From the NCBI RefSeq assembly GCF_001638985.1, contig NW_017265154.1, forward strand, positions 186,001 through 250,000: a DNA stretch of 64,000 nucleotides, given 5' to 3'. The position numbers and the translations under genes were made by a program. The DNA is from Phycomyces blakesleeanus NRRL 1555(-) (lineage: Eukaryota; Mucoromycota; Mucoromycetes; Mucorales; Phycomycetaceae). Below, in pieces: positions 36,738 through 49,405 of this stretch. The notes under the pieces were generated by a model that saw only the letters and a list, made by a program, of their open reading frames with translations, did not search any database and had not been told where the DNA came from. How positions within the stretch are numbered: the first letter of the stretch is position 1; each line of letters starts with the position of its first letter.

Positions 36738-36882
36738 TTGTTGGATTAAGGAGTAAATATAATTGAGAAAGGTAAGGAATGAAAAATGAAAACAAGAGAG
36801 AAAGAGAAAATCAAATAAAGGAGAAGAATAAAAAATATAAAAATAAAAAAATGGCTCTAAAATATAGCAGAGTTTATTGTGT

Positions 36883-36909
36883 GGGCGTGGGTGTGGGTGT
36901 GGGTGTGGG
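36883..36909 (+). other. Canonical G-quadruplex motif upstream of the macrodomain gene
   Basis: Five GGG runs start at 36883, 36889, 36895, 36901 and 36907, each separated by exactly three bases. This fits the G3-N1-7 rule for an intramolecular quadruplex. It lies about 150-170 bp before the macrodomain start codon, on the strand that is template for that gene. It could also be only a GGGTGT microsatellite. Confidence 0.6.
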
Positions 36910-39900
36910 TGCAAATGGTTGTATGGGTGTGTTGATGGGTGAGTGGATTGACACTATGAAAAAGAAAATGCACACAGTTTTAAATTCATTTTCCGATTCA
37001 CTCCTTCAATCAAGTTTTGATAATCTTTTGTGGGTAAAGAAGTTGGCCTCTTTATAAGATTATAATAAATATTAAAAATCTATATATAAAAGTGCATATA
37101 TACTTATATTAGGTTTCTAGAAAAAATGTATTAGGGTTATGTAGATGATATTAAAGGAGCCCATAGAGTTTTGTACCCCCAAAAGAAGCAATATAATTCT
37201 TGTTAAAAGATGAGCCAAAATGATCAGATATTTCGGAGATTTAAGTTAATGAGTGTCTCAACTATGACAGTCAAAAATAATAATAATAAAAAAGAAGCAA
37301 ATGAAATAAGCACAAGAACAAATTAGAGTACATTAGAGGTATATAGAAAAGGGTTGACTGGTGGAAGATTATATCAGCCCATATTTACCATTATTGAAAT
37401 GACCTTTATTGAAAATAAATATGGTATATCTAACAATACAAGTGTTTTGCTTTTCTTTATAATAAAAATATAATATAAATCGATTCAATATATATTATAT
37501 ATATGTGTGTAGTTACAATAATAAAAGGTACTATTATTGACAATAAAAATTGAACAAAAACTGTAATCTAACAGGATTCATTTCATTACATCATTAACAA
37601 AAACAAATGTAAAGAATTACTCTTTAACGATCTTAGATTACGATGATCGATGTTTAGATTAACACTTTGGCCATTAGTTATTGTTCTTTACAAAAAATAT
37701 AATAAAATTGATGTCACATAAAAAATACATACATAGATAAATGTATAGCTGCTAGTCCTCTAGACTAATTATTATTTACAATAATAATTACATAAGGATA
37801 CTAATAATGTGAATCTTGCAGCGTAAGTATTAACATAATCAATATCAATATATATATATATATATATTATTTAATTGAAGTTATTAAAGACTATAACATT
37901 CATTGGCTAAAATATATAAAAGAAAACCTGCACTGTTCTAATGATTGGCTAATCAGCAATAATAATAAATAAAAATTACGCGTGAATTAAGCAACATGCA
38001 ACAGCGAACTTTATGATTTACGTGTTCTCATACTGCAGATTTGGATGGACCTAGAAAAAGATATATGTATAATGCATATACACATATATACACATATATA
38101 TATACACTATCTTACTTTGTAGTTGATAGCGATACTTTGTTCAATTTTATTTTATTTACAAAATTTGAGCGTGGTTTTCATTTTCATTTTCATTTTTCTC
38201 GTTGCTTTTTACTATCATCAAAGAAATCACTTGAATTTTTCGAGATTTATGTTGATATTCCTTTGATGTTGGTTCCTAGGTTACCGAGATTCACAATAGA
38301 ATAATCGTCTTTTGGACAATAGAAGAGGTTGAAAAAGAAGGAAAATACACTCGGAGATCAAAAGAACCTCCTCCCATCTTTTCCCCCCAGAAGGAATACA
38401 AAAATAGCCTTGACAAAAGAAAAAAGTACTTGGCACTGTAAGTGTATGTAGTAGTTTGTATTCAAAAATTATAAGGTTGTTATCAACGAAATTAATAACT
38501 CTGATTACAGTTATATAGATATATAATTTACTTGGTAATTATTCACTTGTTTTCCTTTGAATAAAAAAAAATCTTAATACTATTCGAGAAATACTTTGCA
38601 TTTTTTTAAAGGCTTTTTAATGAGAGAAAATAAATGAAGTCGCCGCTTTGTAAAAGTAATTAATATCTCGCCAATAATCAAGAGCGCGAGAAACTCAAGA
38701 ATGCCCTTTATTTTATTTTATTATTGAATTTTGTAGTGTTAAATAAATAGTAATTATTCTTATTATTATTATTATCTAATCAACCAACCAGCCAACCAAT
38801 CGATCAATCGATCAATCAAATAAAAGAGATGCTCCAACTGAAGCCATTTTTTTATTCTTTATTTTTTCTTTTAAAAAAAACACTTTGCTAAATACACAAA
38901 TATGCTCCAAGAAAACAATACAGATATCACTAGGTCTCATAAGACCATATATTTTTTTATATGGCCAAAAAATCTTAAGTTATATTATTATAAAACAAAA
39001 TAAAACACATGTAATCTGCTCTATTTCAAATATAAATGTACGAGCTTATTAAACTCTCTTCTACGACATAGCCAATAGAATCGTCAATAGCGCGAGCAAT
39101 ATATTTGTGGTCGAGTATTTTATTTTGGCTTTTTTTTTTGTTTTCAGGCACGCTTCTTGACGCGAGCACCTCAAATGCCATTCTCCGCAAGAATTCTATC
39201 CTACAATGTTTCACTGATTGTCTACGCCGACTCGATAAGGATCGTCAAGTGTCACATGTAGTGCGATTAGTATGGCTTAGGCTCCAGTCTCACAAGACCA
39301 TGCTTACAACGCACACTTTTTTAAATGGTTGTTTTGTGTATATGTATGAATATATATATATATATATATATTCATTATTATTCCTACTACTATTTGCATT
39401 CGATAACCTTTCTTTTTTTTTAAGAAAAAAGGTGTCCAAGTATCTAAACTATAAGCACGTTCAGCGACACTCAAATATATATATACATAAGTATTATAGA
39501 AAAACAATAGAAATTTATAACAAGATGCCTCAATAAAGTTGCTTTTTTTAAGGAGCAAATTATGGTATCTTAGACTGTAGAGATGTATATCCCACAGAAT
39601 ACACCAGTCACAATTGATAACTATTCTGAAATAGGAAAGTGAGCGTGATGGAAGAAAACTTGCTCACGGTACTACTGTTTTGCGCACACTGACTTGTTAG
39701 CTTATATATACAAACTTTGTATACATAAATAATATAATTAAAACTGCACAGACTCCCTCCCTCACTCACTCGCTCTTTGTGTGTGTTTATGTGTATATTT
39801 GTGTTTGTGCTTGTACTTGTGCTTGTGCTTGTGTTTGTATTTGTATTTGTATTTGTATTTGTATTTGTTTGTTTGTATGTCATTAATATGTAGCCGAATA

Positions 39901-40780
39901 AAGATACTAATTTTATTAATATTACTATTTCTATTAAACATTAGATGCTTTGCAACGACACTCCTTTTATATTCAAAGGGCAAGCTTTATTATTCACGCA
40001 ATTCCTTTTTTAAAAAGGAAACCTGCATATACATATATTCCGCGGCTCATTCAGGTATTGAAATGAATATAGTCAACTATTGTTATATTTGGTTATTATG
40101 ATTGTCCTCATGCCTTGACAGTAGCTTTTCATTCAGTGGCATGTGTATCATGATTTATTACTAAATCAGCACAAACCGAATAACTTTAAAAAGATAGATA
40201 GAAAAAAAAACAGTTATCATGAGGTTTTTTTTTAAGAAAAAAAGTATGAGAAAGATAGCATCATTATTTTCCTTTTTAGAAATGTTCACCACTATACTTT
40301 GTCAAGATCCTCTTCTTATATTTTAACTTTGACCCCCCACTATTTATTATATATATAAAAAACCTATTTTGAATTAGTAAATAAACCTTTTGGAGCTTTT
40401 TTCTTTTTATTTTATTACTTCTTCATCTGGAGACGATCACCAGGAGATTAAACTCAGCCTGATGGTCAATAAAGCAATGAAAAACAAAAAGCAAACCAAA
40501 TACCATATTGAATTTTTGTAAATACGCAACTGTACATTTATGTATATATACATAAAGGTGCAAGCGTTTGCGTGTTTGTGAGTATATTTAAATATTGCAC
40601 AATTATACAATCAATAAAAGTTTTTTTTTGGCATATGCATACGTGTGTCGACAATTATATTTTAAATTTTACATTTTACATCATAGATTATTTATTTACT
40701 TATTATTACATATAAAAACAAAGAAAGAAGAAAGAAATAAAATAAAATAAAATAAAATAAAGAAGAAGTATAGGCGTGAT
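36910..40780. other. Long gene-poor region with low-complexity DNA
   Basis: About 3.9 kb without a confident gene. A patch at 39140-39300 has balanced composition, an acceptor-like TTTTGTTTTCAG and an open plus-strand frame (NAILRKNSILQCFTDCLRRL), but it has no partner exons and may be a relic. A palindrome TTCCTTTTTTAAAAAGGAA lies at 40002-40020. GTTT/GTATTT repeats at about 39780-39873 make long spurious frames on both strands. Confidence 0.45.
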
Positions 40781-41819
40781 TTATTGGTATTGGTCAACGT
40801 TGCGATAGGAGCATAGTCCTGGTTGTCCTTCATTTTTTTTCTGAAGAACACTATGATCAAGATGGCTTACATAGGGTGGAGGAGTAGGAGGAGGAGGGTA
40901 GCCGGCTGAGTACATTAAGAAAGGAGGGTTTTGCAGAGAAGGGTGGGGTAATAACGCTTGATGATGAGATTGTTGTTGCTGTTGATGATTTTGCTGGTGC
41001 TGGTGCTGGTGCTGTTGTTGCTGTTGTTGCGGTAATGTCATATTTGTTGTTTGTCTTAAAAACATAGTATTTACTGTCGATGTTGTAGGATAGAAACTAT
41101 CTCTCTTGTCGCGCTCCTCATCTTCTTTGCCTATTGGCGCGCCAGAATGGACACGAGCAAAGCTAATGTCATGGGTATTGGTGTTGTTGGTGCTGTTGGC
41201 GTTGTTAATATCATCCAAACGGTGCCGAGGGTCTGAATAAGGAGAGCAGTCGTCCTTCATCATATGATTTCCATGAATTACAGAAGACGAAAATTCTCCA
41301 ACCGATGTATTATTTGTTGTGCTCGAATACATTGAGGTCTGAGGGTACTGTTGATGAGAATGTGTGGAGAGTTGCTGCTGGTGTGTTTGATTACCGGAGC
41401 GACGATTAGAAAACGAGGTCGTAGTCATATTTGGCAAAATATTCGATTTTGGAGATGGCTGTTTGCCCACATTGGCCACCTCTGCTGTCGTCTTTAAACC
41501 AGGAAGCATTGCAGATGAGATAAACTTCTTTTCAATGATATTTGGGTCATTACTGCTCACACGTACTTGTGAAGTATTTATGGGACTAATAGAAGTCGGC
41601 AAAAACATGGAATCTGCCATCGAAAAGTCTGTTGGTACTGCCATGCGTGGGGTTGTGTATTGTTGTAGGGAATTCGGGACATAATTTGAGAACGAGGTGT
41701 CGAGAGGGATTATACCGCTTTCATAATTAGACGGATATATGTAGCTTTGTCCTGTCATTTGCATGTGTCGTTGGGACATATTGGAAACTATTGGAATTGT
41801 CTGATATTGCTGTTGTTGT

Positions 41820-41854
<35 letters not shown>

Positions 41855-44406
41855 TTGGTGGTGGTGGTGGTGGTGGTGTTGCTGCTGCTGCTGTTGCTGC
41901 TGCTGTTGCTGTTGATGATGAATATGTGTTTGATGTACGACTGGCATATGTGAAGATGCATCGCTCAAAGACTGGCTGTCATCAAACTCTCTTTTTGGCG
42001 ATTCTACGGGCGATGACTGTGTTGTAATTTGGAGAGAGTTTTGTCGTTTATTTTGTTTTCTTGTTGATGGCTCGCTTCTTTCTTGCCCATTATCTTCCAT
42101 CGTCATCTGAGATCTTGATCTACGGCGGCTCTTTGAAGTCGGAGAGTCGTTCGTACTTCGCTGCGTGTGAACCTTCACGATGTATGAATGTGTTGGAATC
42201 GTTACCACCGTGAATCCCTTGGGCTGTTTTGGGGTTGGTATTCCAGTCTTTGCAGCTGCCTACACGACCATACATATGAATATAAATATAAAATATTAGA
42301 AATTGTTATTTCTTTGTACGCTTGTAATTCGTAATGGCGAATTTTCCAATCGGCTTTTTTTTTCTCTCTCTCTATTTCTCATTTCTCGTCTTTCTTCTCC
42401 CTCTATCCCTGACTATATCAATCTCTCCTCATGCACCGACCCAACCATGTAGGGGAGGGGCGCTATTTCGTGCTACGGTATCACAAAAAAAGCGTATCAC
42501 GCTATCTTTCGTTGCATACAGATTGTAGTAGCTAATTCTCAACGCCCAAACCACCAGAGAAGAAAAATAAAGGAGAGAAAACTTAAAAAAGAAAAGCGCA
42601 CACACGCACACACGCACATACGCACACACGCACACACACAAACACACACCTGTGGTCTTTGTTGATGGTGTATATTGTTTTCTTGCTTGACTGGGTCATC
42701 AGATTGCTGTTTGGGACCAGGAGACACCTCAAATAGTTGAGCTTCATACGACTGACTGTCCATGGCTAATGATGATGACGGTGGACCATCTGGAGTGAGA
42801 ATTCTTGTGGGGTCTGGCGAGATATTCGATAGTTCTGAAAGTACTAAAGGCGCTTCGAGGGTTTCTGGGTCGATTTGAACCATGGAGCAAACGTTTTGTA
42901 TTAGTTTCTGCATCTCTTCTTCAACAAAAAAGGTCAAGTCTTCGCTTCCGGCCGTGGCCATGCAGATACGTGTCCAGAGACCAGTCATTTTCTTTGCTCG
43001 CACGACGGTCTCGTTCTGTTTGATCTTTAGTCGCTCTTCCGAAAGTCTGTTGTAAAACCTTCTTTCGTTCCAATGAAGGCCGACAAATTGAGTTTGTACG
43101 CGTGCGCGAATATCTTGGGTTGGTAGTCGTTGGCTGGCCAGTTCGCCAATTAGCGCAGCAACCTCCTTTGGCCAGGTCATCTCAATCTCTTCTGGCCGCA
43201 TGAGTTCGTGGTTGTGTCTTGATGCAGTTGGGTTTAGTGATTTTCTAAACTCCCATCGATCTCCTTCTTTTTCAAAAAGGACTACTCTCCATCTGCAATC
43301 ACATCGTTTTGAGGGGCGCTTCCGTCTTGGTGTAGATTTTGGGTTTCGGTGAGAATCTGGGAATCCTTCTCTCGAGCAATAAACGTAAATATTCTGAGTT
43401 ATACCGAATGTGAGATAAATAGAAAAAGGTAGAAAATAATAATAACAACAACCAAAATTAAACGTAAATACATATAAACACACACAGAGCAATATAAAAA
43501 AAAAGAGAGAGAAAAGTGTTGATCAGCAAAAATCGTGTTTTTTTTGGCGTTTTGTTGTTGATTGTTGTTGATATAATAATAAATAATAATCAAAGTCTTG
43601 GCGAGTGTTCAATGCGTGAAAGACAAGCAAATCATTAATCATCAAATCGGGTTGTTCAAGCTTGGCTCCGAGCCGTGTTTAATGTAAGTGCTTTTTGAGT
43701 GATAACATTTTTTTTCTGTTGTAGTACAGAACAATGTAATTAACCCAATTTCTCAGGCTTTGTTGTTGTTGTTTTTGTTGTGCTGTTTTGTAATATTGGT
43801 GGTGGTGGTGGTGGTGGTGGTGGTGGTGTATTATCATTATTATGTAATAATAATAGCAATAAAGCAGAAATTGTGCTTTTAAATAATAATATTATAGAGT
43901 TCTTCTTTTGGTTGCAGTAATAAACTTCTCCTAAAACAATAATAAACATACCCTGTGTGTACTTTGCTCTTGCTTTACTGTAAATCCATACTGTGCACAA
44001 AGATCACGACAATATTTTATAGCCGCTGCTTTGCTCTCAAAATCGTCGGAAAGCAAGTGCTCATAAAGGGAATCGAGCTGGTAAAATGTGACAAATATAT
44101 ATATATATAAAACAAAATAATAATACGTGAGTATTTATTAGTTTAGTTCACATTTAAAACACCCATTTCAAATAAATAAGAAAATCAATACCAAATAAAA
44201 AACGAATTCTTTATTGTTCACACTATACTAATATTAACTCTAATACCAATACCAATACCAATACCAATACTTTTACTATTACTTTTACTATCACTAATAA
44301 ATTTATTAGAGTGACCTACTGATGAGCCTGTATATTGATGTTGATTCTCACGCGACATTACAAGATCATTGCTTGTGTCCATGTACGATTCCGTTTCTTC
44401 TGACAT
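40781..44406 (-). CDS. FAR1-type zinc-binding putative transcription factor, Gln/His-rich
   Basis: Exons are 44406-44224 (or ending at 44320), 44077-43952, 43393-42650 and 42259-40781, giving about 843 aa in the long form. Exons 2-3 encode a FAR1/WRKY-GCM1-like DNA-binding domain: FESKAAAIKYCRDLCAQYGF, VYCSREGFPDSHRNPKS, RCDCRWRVVLFEKE and the closing HNHEL. A helical segment follows (WPKEVAALIGELASQRLPTQ). The long last exon is disordered: an RRRSR basic patch, then poly-Gln and poly-His encoded by CAG/CAA/CAC (about 41810-41920), more Gln runs near 40970-41030, and a Pro-rich end (GYPPPPTPPPYVS). Such tracts suit an activator. FAR1 domains derive from Mutator-like transposases, but no catalytic core is left, so a host regulator is likely. 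The exon 1 donor is ambiguous: GTGTGA after an Ile-Gly repeat, or GTAGGT before it; both keep phase. Confidence 0.8.
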
Positions 44407-46502
44407 GATGAGATTGAATGACAGAGTCTGTGTATTTTTTTAGTAGAAAAAAATTAATATAAAATAGTCATTAGAATGTCGAATGAGAATGACATCTCTT
44501 TTTAAACCTCATCTCGAAATGGTCGAACTTGCCTTTTTTTTGGTTATTCCTTTTTCTTTCTTTCTTTCTCTTTAAAAGAGAAACGAAATTCGGGTGCCTG
44601 AGGTTGATATATTTAGAAAGTACTGGTTCCAGAGAGAATTGTTCTGAAACAAGCCGACTTGTATATACAAGTGAAAAAGAGAGAGGAAGAGGTAGAAGGA
44701 GAGAGGGAGAGGGAGAGAGAAAAATGACTATATATATATATATATACAAATGCGTATGATATATATATATATATATTCGTTTTAAATGATTATGTGTTTT
44801 TGTCTGGTTTGAAAGATTGAACCGGATTGAACTGAGCAAAATAGCGTACACAATAGATGGAGGCTTTCGTCAAGTGGCTTCTTGATCCACGAAAGTCTTT
44901 TTTTTAAAAAAAAAAAAGAGGAAAAGAAAGAATACCACAAGGGTTAGGGTAGCGAATAAGTATGGTTAATTATTGATTCGCTTCTTTTTTGACTTTCTTT
45001 TAATTTTTTCCCTTTTTTTTTAGCTTCTTTGCTTTTCTGGCCTTCTGCTTCTGCTTATGCCTATTTTTTTCTTATGTTCTTGATTGTACTTACTTGACAG
45101 AATAGGCTTGTTATAATTGAGTGTAAGTCTGTGATTGAGTATACATATATGTATATATATAGATATATATATATACGTGTGTCTGTGTCTGTATGTATTT
45201 AAATAATGTTTTGTCCTGTTTTTTGTACTTGTTGGTTCTGATTGTTGTACTGTGCCTGCTTGTTTGGTTTGTCGATTGATAAATAGAGCAGGTACGGTTA
45301 AGATAAATCAAATGATAGATATATAGATAGATAGATATATAGATAGATAGATATATAGATGTATAGATATATAGATAAATATAATAAAGATATAATATAG
45401 GTAGATATATATATATATATAAAGAAAGAAAGAAAGAAAGAAAGAAAATATGATGGAAGAAGAGGAAAAGAAACGTACCCGACTTCAACTCGGTTTTGTC
45501 TTCCGAGCAAAAGGGGGGGCTGCTGTTCGGAAAAGAAAATTGACAAGCCGTAGTTATCCTTGTAGCGAATCGGTTTGTGTGTATATAAAAGGCCGTTGCG
45601 CAGGCCTCATCTTGTAAGTGTGGTCGAACATAGCATATGAAACCTCTCCAATAGCCGTCGCCTCAAAAGGGTAACAAGTCTAGTGGAACATCGGAGAACT
45701 AAAATATACTCAGAGGGGTTTAAATACTCAGAGCAAGACATTGGGTTTTTTTTATTTTTTTTGTCCAGGGAGAGGAGGCTGACCTGCTTGCAAAGTATTT
45801 TATAATATTTATATGATTTTTTATTATATGATTTTCTTTTTATCATTATATATAGAAATGTATATCATTTTTTTTGTCATTTTTTTTGGCTCAATAAATA
45901 TATACATATTAATTAATGGTGCTAATAATAATATCTACTTTATTAAGCATTCAGCATCTCTAGATTAACAAAGTCTGTACTTCCAATAAACGTATTTCTT
46001 ACAGGTCCATACTAACCCTTCATGTTCATTAAGCCGCTCCAATAGAGATTGCCCTGAAATCTCTCAATTTCTCTCCCTTTCCTTCTCTTTTCTCTCTCTC
46101 TCTCTTCTTTCTTTTCTCTTCCCTTTTAAAAATAATAATAATCTTTTAACCATCAAGTGCTTCAAATCAAAAAGAATGAAATAATGAAAGAAAGATCAAG
46201 CTTCCCCACATGCACAGTGACACCCTATGTATTCCACAAACGGACCTAATGTGTTTAGAAGTCTCGTTTTTTTTGAAGCATTTGAGTCATTCGCATACCT
46301 GCGAGTTTGTACAATCTCACTGAATTATTCTAGACAGTAAAGAATGATCTATTGTTTGATTTCAATAGTAGTACACAAATCCCAAGCCTTTATATATCTA
46401 TATCTGTATATACTATTTAGTATATTGAAAAAATATAATCAATCACTGTAAAAATATAAAAAAATGAAAAGATAGAAGCGTGCTCTTAATCTTGGTTCCT
46501 TG
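44407..46502. other. Upstream region of the FAR1 gene, first part
   Basis: No coding gene supported. It contains many tracts (TA, GATA-like ATAGATAG units near 45317-45375, AAAG near 45421-45446). A strong TATATAAAAGG (about 45582-45592, plus orientation) is followed by non-repetitive sequence to about 45720, including a GGCC-GTTGCGCA-GGCC inverted repeat and an in-exon GTAAGT. This may be the start of a plus-strand noncoding transcript. Confidence 0.4.
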
Positions 46503-46571
46503 CACACGCACACGCACACGCACACGCACACGCACACGCACACGCACACGCACACGCACACGCACACGCAC
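46503..46571 (+). repeat. CACACG hexanucleotide tandem repeat
   Basis: About eleven copies of CACACG in a row with almost no interruption. It creates a spurious Thr-Arg reading frame. Confidence 0.85.
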
Positions 46572-46767
46572 GTACGCCCATCACATCATTCAGAACACTC
46601 GGGTCCTCCTTGGCTTTTACCTATTCCAAAATGAGATACACGGCCGGGCATCTTTTTCTGGACAAGTCTGCATGGTTTCTCAGTGGACGAAAAGTTGTTA
46701 TTTTTTATTTATTTATTTATTGTGAAGGTCCGCCGCACCCCAATAAATATCCCGGGAGAACCAATTA

Positions 46768-46805
46768 GTATCTAGGTAACGATTCATTGTTAGTTGCCAA
46801 GCAAC
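46768..46805. promoter_or_regulatory. Pair of RFX X-box-like motifs
   Basis: GTTGCCAAGCAAC at 46793-46805 fits the RFX X-box consensus GTNRCC-N(0-3)-RGYAAC perfectly. GTATCTAGGTAAC at 46768-46780 fits with one mismatch. A third, GTATCTTAGCAAC, is at 48312-48324. Fungal RFX factors (Crt1/RfxA) bind such sites upstream of ribonucleotide reductase and other genes. No gene adjoins them here except the FAR1 gene 2.4 kb away, so the target is unclear. Confidence 0.35.
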
Positions 46806-49405
46806 CGAAAGAAAAGAAGAAGGGAAAGAAAAGATAAATAAACATGTTCAGCATTCAGATCCTACTTTTACAAAACTGTTTTTTTTTCTTTGTACAAACT
46901 GTACAAAAACAACAAATAAAGATTACAGTTTTTGATACATCAGTAGCGATCGTAGTTTTAATCTTTCTTCAAATAAGCTATGGACTGGGATGCCCCGTGC
47001 GTTCTAATTCACCAGTCTTTTTCTTATTCTTTTTTGGTTGTCGTTGTTGTTGTTGTTGTCGCTGTTGTGATGGTGATGGCTGTGGTTGTGATTATGGCTG
47101 TTACTTATTTTATTTTTATTTTTTTTCTTATTTTTTAACCCCGGTACCGAGACCTAGGAACCTACCATAGTTACTATGGTTAACTTGCGATTGGAGTTAG
47201 ACTATTCTACACAACCAATGGAGGATACGAGAGAGAGAAAATATAAAAAAAAGCAAAAGCAAAAAAAAAGAAAGAAAAGAAGTTAAAATACAATAAAATA
47301 ATATATATATACAACGTTTAACACGACCGTATTCTGGGAATGTGTGGGATAGTATATAGTCATGGACGGTCACAGTTGCTATGTGATCATAAAGGTAACA
47401 CGGCACATGATTATTTTGGGTGTAGTCCCGATGACTACCAAAGTCAAAATAAAAAATAAAAAATCTAGGAATCATTGCCGAAGCTGTTACCTCTCTCTAA
47501 TGAAGGCTGTGTAATAGTATTGTTTCTTTTTTTTTGGTTTTCTCTTTTTTGATAGGGGAACTGTAGGGGAGTTGAAAGGAAAGATCTTGTTTGACACAAC
47601 TGTCAAATGAACATGAACTAATCTCCGATTGTTCTGAAGGGGACCTTTCGCTGTGTACCCACACATACTTACACACTTACACACTTCTACACTTTCGCCT
47701 GCACTTACGCTTACTCTTACACTTACACTTACACATACACATACACAATATTTGTTGTTTATTTCTTTCTTTGTAGTATAGTTTTGTCGGTTTGTTTGGA
47801 CCCACAAGCCCAATATGTTTTCTCTCTTTCTCTCTTTCTCTCTCTCCAAAATAAATAATTAATTGACTGTATACAGATGACGAACAAGGTACAACGTTCC
47901 TTATTTTGTATTTCTAACAACAAATTAAGCAATTGAACTGGAATATATATAAAAATCAAATGGACTAACACAAAAAACCAAAGTGTTTGATAAAGGGGCT
48001 TTTAAAAAAGGTGCCTTTATGGAGACGAAAATCTCTCTCTTTCTTTCTTTCTTTCTTTCTCTTTTTTTTTCCCTTTTTTCTTTTAGGCCGAGTGATACAA
48101 GCCATGGCCAGTTTCATTCCATGTCTTTGTCTCACACATGTCAGCTAGACTCCTTTTTATCGTTATTATTTATTATTATTACTATTATTATTTATACTCA
48201 CACCTGACATGAACAGGGAGAGGGAACCAGCTCATAAATAAATAATAAATCTAGTGTATTATTATATTAGTGCTTTCTTTGTTTTCTTTGTTTTCTTTGT
48301 TGCTATGCAAGGTATCTTAGCAACAAATGAGTTTCCGTAAGAAAAACTATGGCAAAAAATTACTGTTTATTATATATATATATATATTTAATTCCACAGT
48401 TATTTAATAATTATAATAAAAAGAATAAAAAGAAAACAAAAGAAAATAAAAAGGCAAACATCATCCGTCAAAATTCAAAACAGCCGGAAAGGCCATTTTT
48501 AGATTTTTTTAGATCAATGGGTGCATGGAAACAGCATGGACGAACAAACTTATTTTATTTATATACATGTATATATATATATATATACATATTATATATT
48601 TATATAGAAATCTAATATATATTATTATTAATTTGCTCACCATAAAAATAAATAAATAATAAAGAAAGAAAATAAGTTACACTCGTTGACATGGTGACAA
48701 GGCAAGCTGACTTGTTTAGTGTAGTAATTTCTTCATATGAAGAACCTGTGTACAACCAAGAGAATATTTTGATCGAAGAAATGAAAAAAAAAGTAAAAGT
48801 CTATTCTCCGTCTTTAACGAGTAATAAATAATAAAAATTATAAGAATCAATAGCGATAGCAATATGATATGATATGCCTTGTGTATATGAAAAAAATTAA
48901 ATAGTAGAATATAAATAGACCCTTATTCCAAGCACAGTTTCTTTCAATTTTTTTTATTTTTATATTTTATTTTATTTTGGGGGGAGTTGAAGGCTCATCT
49001 CACAGGACTGATTCAACCTTGTCATGGGGCACCCCTTTTCTCAAGTAGGACAAACATTAATACATATATACAGAGAGAGAAAGCAAAGCGGCCCTTGTCC
49101 TGCGGAATAAACCTTTCACAAGCGTAATGAATATATATATATATATGTGTGCATGTATATAAATCGGGGAAAATTCTCAAGATGTACTGATAATTTAACA
49201 GAAAAACTGTCTTGATTTGTTCACAAAGTTCAATACCTAATGACCAACTACACAGTAGAGAATACACAATATACTTTATATATATATATATTATTTATTA
49301 TGTGTGTGTGTCTGTATACATCAAAAGAAAGTTTCATTCCCTAATTTGTGTGTAGTATGTAGTGTGTTTGCTGTGTGCGTGTGTTTATTTTGTCTTTTAT
49401 ATACA
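46806..49405. other. Gene-free DNA between X-box pair and permease gene
   Basis: No gene supported. Low-complexity frames only, including GTT/TGT repeats (about 47038-47110), CTTACA-type repeats (about 47670-47750) and TA tracts. A near-palindrome CCATAGTTACTATGG is at 47165-47179. Confidence 0.45.

Noticed and set aside
39608..40101. Frames of Asn-Thr or Leu-Cys repeats
   Set aside because: They come from GTATTT/GTGCTT-type repeats read on either strand.
41747..42027. Plus-strand Leu-rich and Val/Ala-rich frames
   Set aside because: Antisense readings of the CAG/CAA tract that encodes poly-Gln in the FAR1-type gene.
45600..45720. 5S rRNA or U snRNA
   Set aside because: Considered because of the TATA box and balanced composition, but none of the conserved 5S, U1, U2, U4, U5 or U6 words is present.
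46503..46600. Open frame of Thr-Arg repeats
   Set aside because: It is only the CACACG microsatellite read in one frame; no start context or conserved flank.
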